A stretch of 64,000 nucleotides of DNA from CAIQQQ01 sp040399685 (GTDB lineage: Bacteria; Pseudomonadota; Alphaproteobacteria; Acetobacterales; Acetobacteraceae): contig JBBART010000022.1 of NCBI GenBank assembly GCA_040399685.1, forward strand, positions 21,132-85,131, given 5' to 3'. This document shows, piece by piece, positions 16,161 to 26,065 of this stretch (position 1 is its first letter; the number at the start of each line of letters is the position of its first letter). The notes under the pieces were generated by a model. It made no database searches. It was not told the origin of the DNA and worked only from the letters and a program-made list of their open reading frames with translations. The position numbers and the translations under genes were made by a program.

Positions 16161-18314
16161 ATGATCATTAATTCCCGCAAGCTGGTCTCTACCTCCACTT
16201 CGCACGCATCGCCCCTCCGCACCGCGCGGATGATGCAGCCCGAGATAGAGCCGGTGGCGGTTCGCCTGCGCCTGATCGGCCAGATGGAAGCCTGGACCCT
16301 GGCGGCGGAGAACATCCTGCCCACCGGGCGCAAGACCCGCGCCCTGCTGGCGGTGCTGGCGCTGTCCGCCCCCCGCCCGGTTCTGCGCGGCAGGCTGGCG
16401 GAAATGCTGTGGAGCCGCCGGCCCGAGGAACAGGCCCGTGCCTCGCTGCGCCAGGAGATCCATCGGCTGCTGGACGCGCTGGGGCCGGTGGGCAACCAGA
16501 TTTTGGCGATCACCCGCGATCACCTGATGCTGAAGCCCGGCATGGTGTGGGTGGATGTGGAGGAGGTTCTGCGCGCCAGCCCAAGCAAACCTGCCGCCCT
16601 CGTGCTGCTGGACGGCGACCTGCTGGAAGATCTGGACGGGGTGGACCCCGCTTTCGACAACTGGCTCGCCGCCGAGCGCGAGAGGCTGCGCGACCGCGCC
16701 CGGGTGCTGGCCGAGCAGATGCTGCGCGACCAGTCTGATTCCGACCTCACCATCCCGGCCGCCCAGCAATTGCTGTCCATCGACCGCGCCCATGAAGGCG
16801 CCTGGCGGGCGCTGATGCGCGCCTACACCCAGCGCGGCGAGCGCGGCATGGCGTTGCAGGCCTATGAACGCTGCCGGTCGGTGCTGGCGGATCTGCTGGA
16901 TGCCCAGCCATCCGAGGAAACGCAGCGCCTCGCCGCCGAAATCCGCGCCACCACCCCACCGCAGCGCCCCCAGGCGCCGCTTCCGCCGGCCTTGCGCGGC
17001 GACCTGCCACGCGACCTGCGAGTGCCACTGCGCCAGATGGCTCCTGAGACGCGGCCAGAGGCTCGCTCCGAGATGAAAGCCGAGCCGCGCCCCGAGACAC
17101 GCATTGGCACCTCCCGGGTGGGCACGCGAGTCGGCGTGATGCCGCTGCAACTGGTCGGTGTGGGCGAGGACGAGGCGCATCTGGCCAGCGGCCTGGCCGA
17201 GGAGATCACCACCGCCCTCGCCCGGTTCCGCGGCATGTTGGTGGTCTCGTCCAGCGCCCTCACCCGCTTCGCCGCCCAATCGCGTGACGAGACGGCCATC
17301 CGGCGCACCTTCGGCACCGACTACCTGTTGGACGGCACCATCCAGCGCGCCCCCAACCGGCTGCGCGTGTCGCTGCGACTGCTGGACCTGCGGGCCGGCA
17401 ACCAGATTGTCTGGTCCACCCGCTTCGATCGGGACAGCAGCGACCTGCTGGCCCTGCAGGACGACATCGCCGCCGAGGTCGCAGCCCAGCTTGACCCCGA
17501 GATCCTGCAGATCGAGGCCGCCCGCGCCTCGCGCAGCCCGCAGGCCGAGGCCGATGCCTACGACCTGATGCTGCGCGCCCTGCCGGCGATCGGCCGGCTG
17601 GAGAAGCCACAATTCCTGCAAGCCGGCGAATGGCTGCGGGAAGCCATTGCGCTGGAGCCGGACAACGCGCCGGCCCATAGCTGGCGTGCGTTCTGGAAGC
17701 TCACCCTGGCGGCCCAGGGCTGGGCGCGGGAGCCGATGGCGACCCTGGCCGAGGCCAGGCGCCTGTCGGACCGAGCGGTCATGCTGGACCCACAGGACGC
17801 CAAGGCCCTGACCATCGCCGGTCATGTTCGCCTCTGCAGCGGCGGCCGTCTGCGCGAAGCCGTCGCCTTGCACGACCGGGCGCTGTCGCTGAATCCGAAC
17901 TTGGCGATGGCCTGGAGCCTGTCCGGCCTGGCGCACGCCTATCTGGGCGATCTCGCACGGGCCGAGCAGCTTCTGGCCCAGTCCAGGAAGCTGGCACCAA
18001 TGGACCCCCATGCCCGTTTCCTCGATACAGGCCAGGTGCTGGTGGCTTTGCTGAAGCATGACCACGCGGCGGCAGTGGCTGCGGGGCGCATGGTCAGCGA
18101 GATGAATCCGGCCTGCGCTGCGTCGTGCCAGCCCTATCTCGCGGCCCTTGGGCATCTGGGTCTGCACGAGGAAGCCGACATCGTGCGCCAGCGCCTGCTG
18201 GGCATCCTGCCGCACTTCACGCTGCGGGCGTTTGCGGCCCGCAGCCCGTTCGAACGCAAGCAGGATCTGGAGCACGTGCTTTGTGGCCTCCGTCTGGCCG
18301 TGATTGAACCGTAG
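16161..18314 (+). CDS. BTAD-domain regulator with FlgO/TolB-like and TPR domains
   Basis: A 717-residue protein. Residues about 30-115 resemble a winged-helix segment (GRKTRALLAVLALSAPRPVLRGRLAEMLW). Residues about 115-255 form the helical BTAD domain (ARVLAEQMLRD, then AYERCRSVLADLL). After a Pro/Arg-rich linker (about 260-315), GVMPLQLVG and TDYLLDGTIQR mark the FlgO/TolB-N-like domain seen beside many adenylate cyclases and SARP-type regulators. The C-terminal 200 residues are TPR repeats. No phosphorylation site is seen. Probably a signal-responsive activator. The start is uncertain; an ATG at 16230 is possible. Confidence 0.75.
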   Translation: MIINSRKLVSTSTSHASPLRTARMMQPEIEPVAVRLRLIGQMEAWTLAAENILPTGRKTRALLAVLALSAPRPVLRGRLAEMLWSRRPEEQARASLRQEIHRLLDALGPVGNQILAITRDHLMLKPGMVWVDVEEVLRASPSKPAALVLLDGDLLEDLDGVDPAFDNWLAAERERLRDRARVLAEQMLRDQSDSDLTIPAAQQLLSIDRAHEGAWRALMRAYTQRGERGMALQAYERCRSVLADLLDAQPSEETQRLAAEIRATTPPQRPQAPLPPALRGDLPRDLRVPLRQMAPETRPEARSEMKAEPRPETRIGTSRVGTRVGVMPLQLVGVGEDEAHLASGLAEEITTALARFRGMLVVSSSALTRFAAQSRDETAIRRTFGTDYLLDGTIQRAPNRLRVSLRLLDLRAGNQIVWSTRFDRDSSDLLALQDDIAAEVAAQLDPEILQIEAARASRSPQAEADAYDLMLRALPAIGRLEKPQFLQAGEWLREAIALEPDNAPAHSWRAFWKLTLAAQGWAREPMATLAEARRLSDRAVMLDPQDAKALTIAGHVRLCSGGRLREAVALHDRALSLNPNLAMAWSLSGLAHAYLGDLARAEQLLAQSRKLAPMDPHARFLDTGQVLVALLKHDHAAAVAAGRMVSEMNPACAASCQPYLAALGHLGLHEEADIVRQRLLGILPHFTLRAFAARSPFERKQDLEHVLCGLRLAVIEP

Positions 18315-18376
18315 ACGACACGGCGGGCCCTGTCCGCCGCGCCCAATCAGGCCTAAGACCGGTACTCCCGCCGTCT

Positions 18377-18401
18377 GGCGCCGCGCGACTCGTGCGGCGC
18401 C
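18377..18401 (+). terminator. Hairpin after the BTAD gene
   Basis: A perfect 8-base stem, GGCGCCGC (18377-18384) with GCGGCGCC (18394-18401), around a 9-base loop, followed by TTCGTCT. It lies 62 bases after the BTAD stop and 26 bases before the epimerase start. The weak T-tract leaves open an attenuator role for the epimerase gene. Confidence 0.5.
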
Positions 18402-18427
18402 TTCGTCTGATTGGATGCGTTCGCCTG

Positions 18428-19420
18428 ATGCAAGCCCGTTTTCTCGTCGCCGGCGGAGCCGGATTCATCGGCAGCCACCTGGTGGCCGGATTGGTGGAAC
18501 GCGGCGATGACTGCGTGGTTTTCGACAATCTCTCGACCGGCCATGCCGAGGCCGTCACCCACGGCGCACGGCTGGTCCACGGCGATCTGGCCGATCCGCA
18601 GGCGCTGGATGCGGTGTTGTCCGAGGGCAGGTGGGATGCGGTGTTCCATCTGGCCGACCTGTCCCTTGTGGGCGAGAGCATGCGCGAGCCGATGCGCTAC
18701 CTCACCGTCAATCCCGGCAACGCGGCACGCCTGATCGACGGTTGTGTTCGCCATGGCGTGAAGCGCTTCGTGTTCTCCTCCACCGCCAACCTGTTCGGCA
18801 CCGCAGGGCCAGGACCGATCGACGAGCAGACACCGATTTCACCCGGGTCGGCCTATGGCGAAAGCAAACGCATGATCGAGCGAATGCTTTACTGGGCAGA
18901 GCGCTCGCATGGCCTGCATTCGGCCTGCCTGCGCTTCTTCAATGCTGCCGGTGCTGACCCTTTGGGTCGGCTGGGCGAGGACCACACGCCCGAAACCCAC
19001 CTGATTCCGCTGGCCATCGACGCGGCCCTGGGCCTGCGTCCGGAACTGATCTTGTTCGGCGACGATTACCCGACCCCTGATGGCACCTGCATCCGTGACT
19101 ACGTGCATGTCACTGATCTGGTGACCGCGCATATGGCAGCACTCGACCAGATTGAGAACCGCAGCGTGCGCTACAACATCGGCATAGGCAGAGGTTATTC
19201 TGTCCGCGAGGTTATCGAAGCCGTCGGGCGGATCGGCGAACGGCCAGTGCCCTTCAGTATTGCGCCCCGCAGGGCAGGTGATCCGGCGATCTTGGTAGCG
19301 GATTCGGGACTTATTCTACGTGATACAGGCTGGAAGCCGCGCTTTACCTCACTCGATGCCATCGTTGGCACGGCGCTAAACTGGCGTCGGAAGCATCCAC
19401 ACGGGTTTTCCGGCGGATAG
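18428..19420 (+). CDS. galE: UDP-glucose 4-epimerase-like NAD-dependent epimerase
   Basis: A 330-residue extended SDR protein. The NAD motif is VAGGAGFIGSHL (residues 8-19), the catalytic set is SST (117-119), Tyr143 and Lys147 (YGESK), and the GalE signature RFFNAAGADPLGRLGED follows. It should interconvert UDP-glucose and UDP-galactose or N-acetyl forms for surface polysaccharide. The ATG at 18428 fits family length. No other sugar genes adjoin, although the next gene, mucR, is of a family known to control exopolysaccharide in rhizobia. Confidence 0.88.
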   Translation: MQARFLVAGGAGFIGSHLVAGLVERGDDCVVFDNLSTGHAEAVTHGARLVHGDLADPQALDAVLSEGRWDAVFHLADLSLVGESMREPMRYLTVNPGNAARLIDGCVRHGVKRFVFSSTANLFGTAGPGPIDEQTPISPGSAYGESKRMIERMLYWAERSHGLHSACLRFFNAAGADPLGRLGEDHTPETHLIPLAIDAALGLRPELILFGDDYPTPDGTCIRDYVHVTDLVTAHMAALDQIENRSVRYNIGIGRGYSVREVIEAVGRIGERPVPFSIAPRRAGDPAILVADSGLILRDTGWKPRFTSLDAIVGTALNWRRKHPHGFSGG

Positions 19421-19752
19421 GTCTTTTACAGATCAAAATCGAATTAAAAACTCTCTGACACTTTGTTTAATCAAGAAATTTTGCCATATTTTGTATAAGC
19501 GATTGATCAATTGATACTCCAGTAAACCCGTCCCTTGAGGCTGCAGAGTTCGCCACCCGCGCGCCAGTCGGCGAACTTCCCTGCAATCAAACCCGAAACT
19601 ATCGATTTCCTTGGTCCCACGTGAACTTGCTGCAACACAACCGGATGCGGCGACATTGGGCAGGTGTGACTACGCAAATAATGAAAGATTTGGGCTATGC
19701 TTACAGCGAAAATCCATGCAGTATAGTACTACCTATAACATTCACGGATGCC
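19421..19752 (+). promoter_or_regulatory. AT-rich leader region of mucR with inverted repeats
   Basis: A 332-base gap whose first 100 bases are far more AT-rich than the genome average (runs such as AATTAAAAAC and TTTTGTATAAG). ATTGATCAAT (19502-19511) is a perfect palindrome. AGTTCGCC (19547-19554) pairs with GGCGAACT (19570-19577). MucR proteins bind AT-rich DNA with T-A steps and repress their own genes, so this is a plausible autoregulatory region. An in-frame start at 19621 exists but lacks family similarity. Confidence 0.5.
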
Positions 19753-20214
19753 ATGACTGAAAATAACTCCGATGCCGACCTTCTCTCGCTGACCGCCAAA
19801 ATCGTGTCTGCCCACGTGGCAAACAACACAGTTGACGCGTCTGCTCTCGCGTCGCTGATCCAGCTGGTCCACAAGACCCTTGCTGGCATTGGCGAAGAAG
19901 AGGCTCCTGTTGAGAAGCTTGTTCCTGCCGTGCCAGTGAAGAAGTCGGTGTTCGCCGATTACATCGTCTGCCTTGAAGACGGCAAGAAACTGAAGATGCT
20001 GAAGCGGCATCTGGCCACGTCCTACAACATGACTCCCGAGCAGTATCGTGAGCGTTGGGGCCTGGCGAGCGATTATCCGATGGTCGCGCCCGACTATGCC
20101 GCGAAGCGTTCGCAGCTTGCCAAGAGCATCGGCCTTGGTCGCAAGCTTGCTCCGGTCGCTGAAGTTGAAGTTGTGACCGCAAGCAAGCGCGGCCGCAAGA
20201 AGGCCGCTGAATAA
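19753..20214 (+). CDS. mucR: MucR/Ros-family transcriptional regulator
   Basis: A 153-residue regulator. The N-terminal helical part (MTENNSDADLLSLTAKIVSAHVANNTV) drives oligomerisation in the family. The zinc-finger-like DNA-binding domain lies at about residues 75-115 (IVCLEDGKKLKMLKRHLATSYN). In this finger the second Cys is Asp, and the second zinc-binding His position is Ser. Related rhizobial Ml proteins tolerate loss of zinc ligands. MucR proteins act as H-NS-like global silencers of surface and virulence genes. The C-terminus is Lys/Arg-rich. A textbook terminator follows. Confidence 0.92.
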   Translation: MTENNSDADLLSLTAKIVSAHVANNTVDASALASLIQLVHKTLAGIGEEEAPVEKLVPAVPVKKSVFADYIVCLEDGKKLKMLKRHLATSYNMTPEQYRERWGLASDYPMVAPDYAAKRSQLAKSIGLGRKLAPVAEVEVVTASKRGRKKAAE

Positions 20215-20232
20215 CAGCGACCGCCCACTCAT

Positions 20233-20271
20233 AAAAAACCCTGCATCGACTATGTCGATGCGGGGTTTTTT
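20233..20271 (+). terminator. Rho-independent terminator of mucR
   Basis: A long stem pairs 20233-20250 with 20254-20271 around a TAT loop. The GC-rich upper part (GCATCGAC with GTCGATGC) is flanked by A6 on the left and T6 on the right. It is therefore usable in both directions, also for the convergent phosphatase gene. Confidence 0.92.
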
Positions 20272-20289
20272 ATGGCCATTGGCCCAAAA

Positions 20290-20841
20290 TCAGGACGCTT
20301 CGGTCAATTCCCATGGGCTTCCTGGCTCACACCAGAATGGCGTGGCATTCGGCGTGCGCACATTCGCCTCCAGCCCCATGGCTGCCCGCAGCGCACGGAA
20401 CAGCGCGCCATGGGCCACGATCAGCACCGGGGCCTGCAACACCAGCGCCCGGTTGACCGCAGCCACTCCACGGGCACGCAGATCGGCAAAGCTCTCGGCG
20501 CCTTCAGGCGTTTCCTCGCCTGCAACCCAGGCTGCGAACCAGTCCGACATCGGCTTGCCTTCCTGCACGCCGAACGACACCTCGCGCAGGCCCTCGTCCA
20601 ACGTCACATCAAGCCCCAGCGCCTTGGCCGCGACCAACGCCGTGTCATGCGCCCGCGACAAAGGCGAGGCGATGATGCTGGCAATGCCGCGATTGCGCAG
20701 CCGTGCCGCCGCTGCATGTGCCTGCGCGATGCCGGTTGGGTTCAAGGGAATGTCAATATTGCCCTGGCTGAGATTCTGCGCATTCCAATCGGTCTCACCG
20801 TGGCGCAGGAACCAGAAGGGGGTGGTTGTCAGGAGTGTCAT
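20290..20841 (-). CDS. Histidine phosphatase family protein
   Basis: A 183-residue phosphoglycerate-mutase-like protein. The RHG motif is FLRHGETDWN (residues 11-20), and the second catalytic His is in LIVAHGALFRAL. Its small size fits broad-specificity phosphatases of the GpmB/CobC type rather than glycolytic mutase. Its ATG shares one base with the GST stop codon, so the two genes are coupled. The substrate is unknown. Confidence 0.9.
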   Translation of the reverse strand: MTLLTTTPFWFLRHGETDWNAQNLSQGNIDIPLNPTGIAQAHAAAARLRNRGIASIIASPLSRAHDTALVAAKALGLDVTLDEGLREVSFGVQEGKPMSDWFAAWVAGEETPEGAESFADLRARGVAAVNRALVLQAPVLIVAHGALFRALRAAMGLEANVRTPNATPFWCEPGSPWELTEAS

Positions 20842-21461
20842 CAGAGCGTCTGGCCTTCAACGATGAACACCCGCTGCACAGCAGGGCGCTGCTTCATGCG
20901 TGCGAAATGGGCCGCCAAATTCGGCGGCAAGGTGTAACCGGCGCGCGGCGCCCAGTTCTCGACATACAATAGTGTGGCGTCCGCCACCGAGAACGCGTCT
21001 CCGGCCACGAAAGAACGGCCTTCAAGGCGTTTTTCCAGCAGGTCCATACTAGCGGCAAAGATCTCGCGGCCACGGGCCTTCACGGCTTCGATATCCGCTT
21101 CGTTGGCGGTAAAGTTGCCCGGGCGGGCAATGCGGGTGAAGCCCTGCATGTGGACGGTGGCCACGATGTAGTCCGTGGCCTCCATGGCTTCCGCCTCAGC
21201 GTCGGCATCTGCCGGCAGCAGATGCGCCTGCGGATTGGTGCGGGCCAGATACAGCGCGATCGCGGGGTATTCGGTCAGCACCGCGCCGCTATCACGCATC
21301 AAGGTCGGCACCTTGGACTTCGGGTTCATCGCCAGGAATTCTGGCGTGCGGTTCGCTCCGTCGCGCAGCATTGTCGAAATGGCGTCGAATGGCTGGCCGA
21401 TCTCTTCCAGCAACACGTGAATGCCAAGTGAACAGGCGCCCGGCGAATAGAACAGCTTCAT
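20841..21461 (-). CDS. Glutathione S-transferase
   Basis: A 206-residue protein with the N-terminal thioredoxin-like domain (MKLFYSPGACSLGIHVLLEE; the glutathione-site segment KVPTL follows) and an all-helical C-terminal domain. The SPGACS motif places it near beta-class GSTs such as GstA of proteobacteria. It should act in detoxification of electrophiles with glutathione made by the gshA pathway. It is coupled to the phosphatase gene downstream. Confidence 0.92.
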   Translation of the reverse strand: MKLFYSPGACSLGIHVLLEEIGQPFDAISTMLRDGANRTPEFLAMNPKSKVPTLMRDSGAVLTEYPAIALYLARTNPQAHLLPADADAEAEAMEATDYIVATVHMQGFTRIARPGNFTANEADIEAVKARGREIFAASMDLLEKRLEGRSFVAGDAFSVADATLLYVENWAPRAGYTLPPNLAAHFARMKQRPAVQRVFIVEGQTL

Positions 21462-21504
21462 TGTTGATCCCCTGATTGATGGTCGGTAGCGGCCGTCGAC
21501 CTCG

Positions 21505-22437
<933 letters not shown>

Positions 22438-22513
22438 AATCTGGGGATCCGGGCCTGTCGAGGGAGTGGCAAATAACGACGTGGCAACGTCATAGCAACG
22501 CGAGCGCTGCCTG

Positions 22514-23377
22514 TCACTTCGGCCGCGCGGCGGTCTGCCGTGCAACCACGTCTTTCACGCCGCCGGCCGCTTCCTGGGCGACCACCACCGCGACATCTCC
22601 CCACAGGCGATCCAGCGATCCCGCAGGGATTTCGTTGAGTTGTACAATCCGGCCGCGCTCGGTGTTCTGGGCGTCGAGCAACACCCATTGAATTTCGATT
22701 CGCGTCATCTTGCCGGCAATCGGCACGGTGACGACGGTGCCGGTCAGCGTGAAATCCTGCTGGATGTCCTGCACCAACATGCCAAGCTCGGCCAGCTGGA
22801 GGCGCATCTGCCGGGCCAATTGGCGATTGCCGTCACCGGGCGCGCCCGTCACGTCGGGCACGGCGATTCGTGCGGGCCGATTGACGAGACTGTTGGGGTC
22901 GCTGGCGCGGCGAGACGCCTCGATCCGGCTGAGAAGATCGGCCACGGCCGGCGCTGCACTCTCGGCGGTGGCCTTCATCGTGGCAGGGGCGGCGGTGGCC
23001 CAGACATTGGCAGCAACCACCTGGCCCTGTTGTATGCCGGCCTGTTCGCCGGTGGCGTCCAGCACGGTGAACATCGGCAGGATCTCAGCGCCCTGAAGCT
23101 GTGCGGTCAGCACCAGCCGCCAGTCGCCCTTGCGGGGGGCTGACGCGAACGCCGGCACGTCCTGTCCGGTCAGCGCCTCGGCCATGGCGGCGGCATATCC
23201 GGCAGCGGCAAAATCCGGCAGCAGCGCATCCCCCGGCGGGGCGATGGTCAGTCGTGGGGACGGCGGCTGCGCCAGTCGCATGGCCGTGGCACCCGGCTGG
23301 CCTTCGAACGGCCGCGGAAATCCGCCGCAGGACGCAAGCAGGCACAGCAGACCGATCAGCGCGGTTCTAGAGAACAC
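22514..23377 (-). CDS. Lipoprotein of unknown function
   Basis: A 287-residue predicted lipoprotein. The GTG at 23377 gives the signal FSRTALIGLLCLLASCGG with lipobox LASC, so Cys would be lipidated. The rest is soluble and periplasmic, with two repeated alpha/beta halves (RKGDWRLVLTAQLQGAEILP and TRIEIQWVLLDAQNTERGRI). I do not recognise the family. It lies between pgeF and prs in the lgt gene run, and Lgt encoded four genes upstream would lipidate it. Confidence 0.7.
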   Translation of the reverse strand: MFSRTALIGLLCLLASCGGFPRPFEGQPGATAMRLAQPPSPRLTIAPPGDALLPDFAAAGYAAAMAEALTGQDVPAFASAPRKGDWRLVLTAQLQGAEILPMFTVLDATGEQAGIQQGQVVAANVWATAAPATMKATAESAAPAVADLLSRIEASRRASDPNSLVNRPARIAVPDVTGAPGDGNRQLARQMRLQLAELGMLVQDIQQDFTLTGTVVTVPIAGKMTRIEIQWVLLDAQNTERGRIVQLNEIPAGSLDRLWGDVAVVVAQEAAGGVKDVVARQTAARPK

Positions 23378-23441
23378 AGCTTGCCACTGCGGCTGCCAGG
23401 AACATCGCCAGAAACATGAAAACATAGGGCACGCCTGCACC

Positions 23442-24197
23442 TTACAGCACGATTGCCGACATTTGATGGCCTATTGGTCCACCGCCGGCAAGCGTGCGCC
23501 GCCGATGGCTGTAGAATCGGGTGACATCCGGCAACGTGTCTGCGTCCACGATCTCCACCTGCGCGGCCCCAGCGTCGCGCAGCCGGTCGGCGCAGAACCC
23601 GGCGAGATCGAACATCCACCGCTCTGGGCGCGCGCCGTCTGCGAAATAACGCGCATGACCGGCATCGCGGGCGAGGATGGCGTCGCGCATGTCGGCGGCC
23701 ACCTCGTAGGAGGCCTTGCGAATGCAGGGGCCCACGCTGGCCGAGATGTTGGTGGCGCCCAGCGCCCGCATGGCGTCGATCGTGGCCTCCAGAATACCGT
23801 CCGCAGCCCCGCGCCAGCCGGCATGGGCCGCGCCGACCACGCCAGCGGCAACATCGACGAACAGCACCGGCGCGCAATCGGCTGTTACAATCCCCAGCGC
23901 CAGGCCCGGCACGGCGGTCACCATCGCATCGGCCCGCGGCCCGGCGCCAGGCACCCAGGATGCCACGACGTTGGCCACCGCGATGCCGTGCACCTGGGTC
24001 AGGCCCATCAACGCCTCGGGCGCAGCACCGATGGCCCGCGCCACGCGCGCCCGGTTTTCCATCACGCAGTCGCGGTCATCCGCCCCGGACAGGCTGCAAT
24101 TGAGGCTGCCGAACGGACCTTCGGACACCCCGCCGCGACGGGTGAAGAAGCCGTGGCGCACGCCCAGGCCGGGAGTTTCGAGACGTTCTGCGATCAT
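23442..24197 (-). CDS. pgeF: Peptidoglycan editing factor / laccase-domain protein
   Basis: A 251-residue YfiH/RlmC-like laccase-domain protein. The zinc ligands are visible in the TQVHG, ADCAPVLFVD and AAHAGWRGAADGIL segments. The family removes wrongly incorporated residues from peptidoglycan precursors and some members are purine nucleoside enzymes. The start at 24197 overlaps the upstream methyltransferase stop as ATGA, which fixes it better than the longer frame at 24236. Confidence 0.93.
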   Translation of the reverse strand: MIAERLETPGLGVRHGFFTRRGGVSEGPFGSLNCSLSGADDRDCVMENRARVARAIGAAPEALMGLTQVHGIAVANVVASWVPGAGPRADAMVTAVPGLALGIVTADCAPVLFVDVAAGVVGAAHAGWRGAADGILEATIDAMRALGATNISASVGPCIRKASYEVAADMRDAILARDAGHARYFADGARPERWMFDLAGFCADRLRDAGAAQVEIVDADTLPDVTRFYSHRRRTLAGGGPIGHQMSAIVL

Positions 24198-25156
24198 TCG
24201 GAAAATCCTGGTGGCTGTGGCTGACCTGCGTTGCAAAGGGCCAACACCTTGAACAGGCGGCCCATTCCGTCCGGTTCGGCCAGACGTTGGGCCGAGGCGA
24301 TCATGCGGGAGGCAGCTTCAGGCTGGAGCGTGCGGGCGAGAACGCCGGAGCGCTGGAACAGACCCAGCCGTGCCAGGAACAATCCCTGCGGCACCGGGCC
24401 ATGCGCGGTCACGCCCGAGGCCGCTTCCGCCAGCGCCTGGAAATCGACATGTGCCGTCAAGTCCGCAGTGCCGGCCTCCACCAGCGGATCGCAGATCTTG
24501 CCATCCCGCAGCGCTTGCAGGCTGTCGCCGGGCGCTGATTGGGCGGGGCCGTAATCAAGAAACAACGCAGCACCACCGTCCTTGGCGATCCGCTGGGCCA
24601 GATGCGCCACAATCGAAAGGGCCGCATCGCAGCGCTCGATCACGGTGCCGCAGGGCGCATCCGGCAATGGGGCGTCTGTCGGAATTTCCACAAAAACGCC
24701 GGCTGCGACATGGCGTTCGCACCATGTGGCCCGACGGATGAACTGGCGAATCGGCAGAGCGTCGAGAAACTCGTTGGCCAGCAGGATCATCGGGCCGGGT
24801 GGCAGATCCTCGATCCGGTCATGCCAGACGGCCTGCATCTTGCCTGCCTGAATGGCGCGAAGACGGGGCGAATTCTCCACCAGATGCACCCGCAGGGCCG
24901 CCGCGAAATCAGGCGTCATGCGGCCAATCGCGCGCAGGGCGTCCGCCATCAGCGTGCCGCGTCCCGGCCCGGCCTCGGCCAGGATGACCCCCGCCGGACT
25001 GCCCATGCCACGCCACACAAGCGCCGCCCACAGACCGAGCAACTCGCCGAACACCTGGCTGATCTCCGGCGCGGTGGTGAAATCGGCGAACGGGTCCCGC
25101 TCGGCGTAATACGCTGCGTTCGCCCGCGCCATGAAGCAGTCCAGCCGTTCGGTCAT
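24194..25156 (-). CDS. NDUFAF7-like SAM methyltransferase (COG1565)
   Basis: A 320-residue class I methyltransferase. The SAM motif AEAGPGRGTLMADALRA and the acidic LLANEFLDALPIRQF are hallmarks of the NDUFAF7/MidA family. The mitochondrial members methylate an arginine of complex I subunit NDUFS2. The bacterial target is likely the NuoD homologue but is unproven. It overlaps lgt and pgeF by 4 bases each. The lgt-COG1565-pgeF order is widespread in Alphaproteobacteria. Confidence 0.9.
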   Translation of the reverse strand: MTERLDCFMARANAAYYAERDPFADFTTAPEISQVFGELLGLWAALVWRGMGSPAGVILAEAGPGRGTLMADALRAIGRMTPDFAAALRVHLVENSPRLRAIQAGKMQAVWHDRIEDLPPGPMILLANEFLDALPIRQFIRRATWCERHVAAGVFVEIPTDAPLPDAPCGTVIERCDAALSIVAHLAQRIAKDGGAALFLDYGPAQSAPGDSLQALRDGKICDPLVEAGTADLTAHVDFQALAEAASGVTAHGPVPQGLFLARLGLFQRSGVLARTLQPEAASRMIASAQRLAEPDGMGRLFKVLALCNAGQPQPPGFSE

Positions 25157-25956
25157 GCGGTCCGGGGTGTTGCGCGGGCGATCAGCACCAGCCCCACGAT
25201 CAGCATCGGCACCGACAGCAACTGGCCCATCGTGGCGCCGGCGAACAGGAAGCCAAGGAACGCGTCGGGCTGGCGAAAGAACTCGCCCACGATGCGGGCG
25301 ATGGCGTAGCCGGACAGAAAAATACCGGTCAACGCGCCAAATCGGCAGCGAATGGCCTCATTGCGGGAGGCTGCAAACATCACGAGGAACAGCAGCAGCC
25401 CCTCCATAATAGCCTGATAGATCTGGCTGGGATGGCGCGGAATTGGGCCACCGGAGGGGAAGATCATGGCCCAAGGCAGCGAATCGGGCGCCTCGCGCCC
25501 CCACAATTCGCCATTGATGAAATTGGCCAGCCGCCCAAGCCCCAGCCCGATGGGCGCCGCGATGGCAACCCGGTCGCCAAAGCCCAGCATGGGAATGCCT
25601 TGCTGGCGGCAATACAGCGCCACGGCCAGACACACGCCCAGCATGCCGCCATGAAACGACATGCCGCCCTGCCACAAAACGGCGATTTGCAGCGGATTAT
25701 CGATAAAATAGGCCGGCTGATAAAACAAAACATAGCCAAGCCGCCCACCCAGCACCACGCCCAGCGTGGCCCAGGTGAGAAAATCGTCGGTTTGCTCGGG
25801 GGTTGCCACCGTCGGATGCAGCAGCACCCAGCGCCGCATCAACCGCCATCCCAGCAGCAGGGCCGAGATATAGGCCAGCGCATACCAGCGAATAGCCAAG
25901 GGACCGACAGCGATCAGAACGGGATCGAACTGCGGAAACATCAGCACCGGGAACAT
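25153..25956 (-). CDS. lgt: Prolipoprotein diacylglyceryl transferase
   Basis: A 267-residue inner-membrane enzyme that attaches diacylglycerol to the lipobox Cys of prolipoproteins. About seven membrane segments are seen, with the signature GLGLGRLANFINGELWGR and the HPSQIYQ motif. The start MFPVLMFPQFDPV at 25956 matches the family; a longer open frame upstream does not. It heads a minus-strand operon and is divergent from ubiK with 109 bases between. Confidence 0.97.
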   Translation of the reverse strand: MFPVLMFPQFDPVLIAVGPLAIRWYALAYISALLLGWRLMRRWVLLHPTVATPEQTDDFLTWATLGVVLGGRLGYVLFYQPAYFIDNPLQIAVLWQGGMSFHGGMLGVCLAVALYCRQQGIPMLGFGDRVAIAAPIGLGLGRLANFINGELWGREAPDSLPWAMIFPSGGPIPRHPSQIYQAIMEGLLLFLVMFAASRNEAIRCRFGALTGIFLSGYAIARIVGEFFRQPDAFLGFLFAGATMGQLLSVPMLIVGLVLIARATPRTA

Positions 25957-26065
25957 GACTGGCCTTATTTTACTTCTGAGCGTCGCATATACGGGGCATG
26001 AGGTTCCGGCGAAAGCCGCATCTGGACAAGCCCGGTCAACGCCGGCACTGAACAAGGTAAGCATC

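Noticed and set aside
15321..18275. 984-residue minus-strand open frame opposite gshA and the BTAD gene
   Set aside because: It is a shadow of GC-rich plus-strand genes: no family similarity, high Gln/His/Arg content, and it crosses two well-supported genes.
19621..19752. N-terminal extension of MucR
   Set aside because: The in-frame extension has no similarity to the family and AT-rich regulatory character; the ATG at 19753 gives a normal MucR length.
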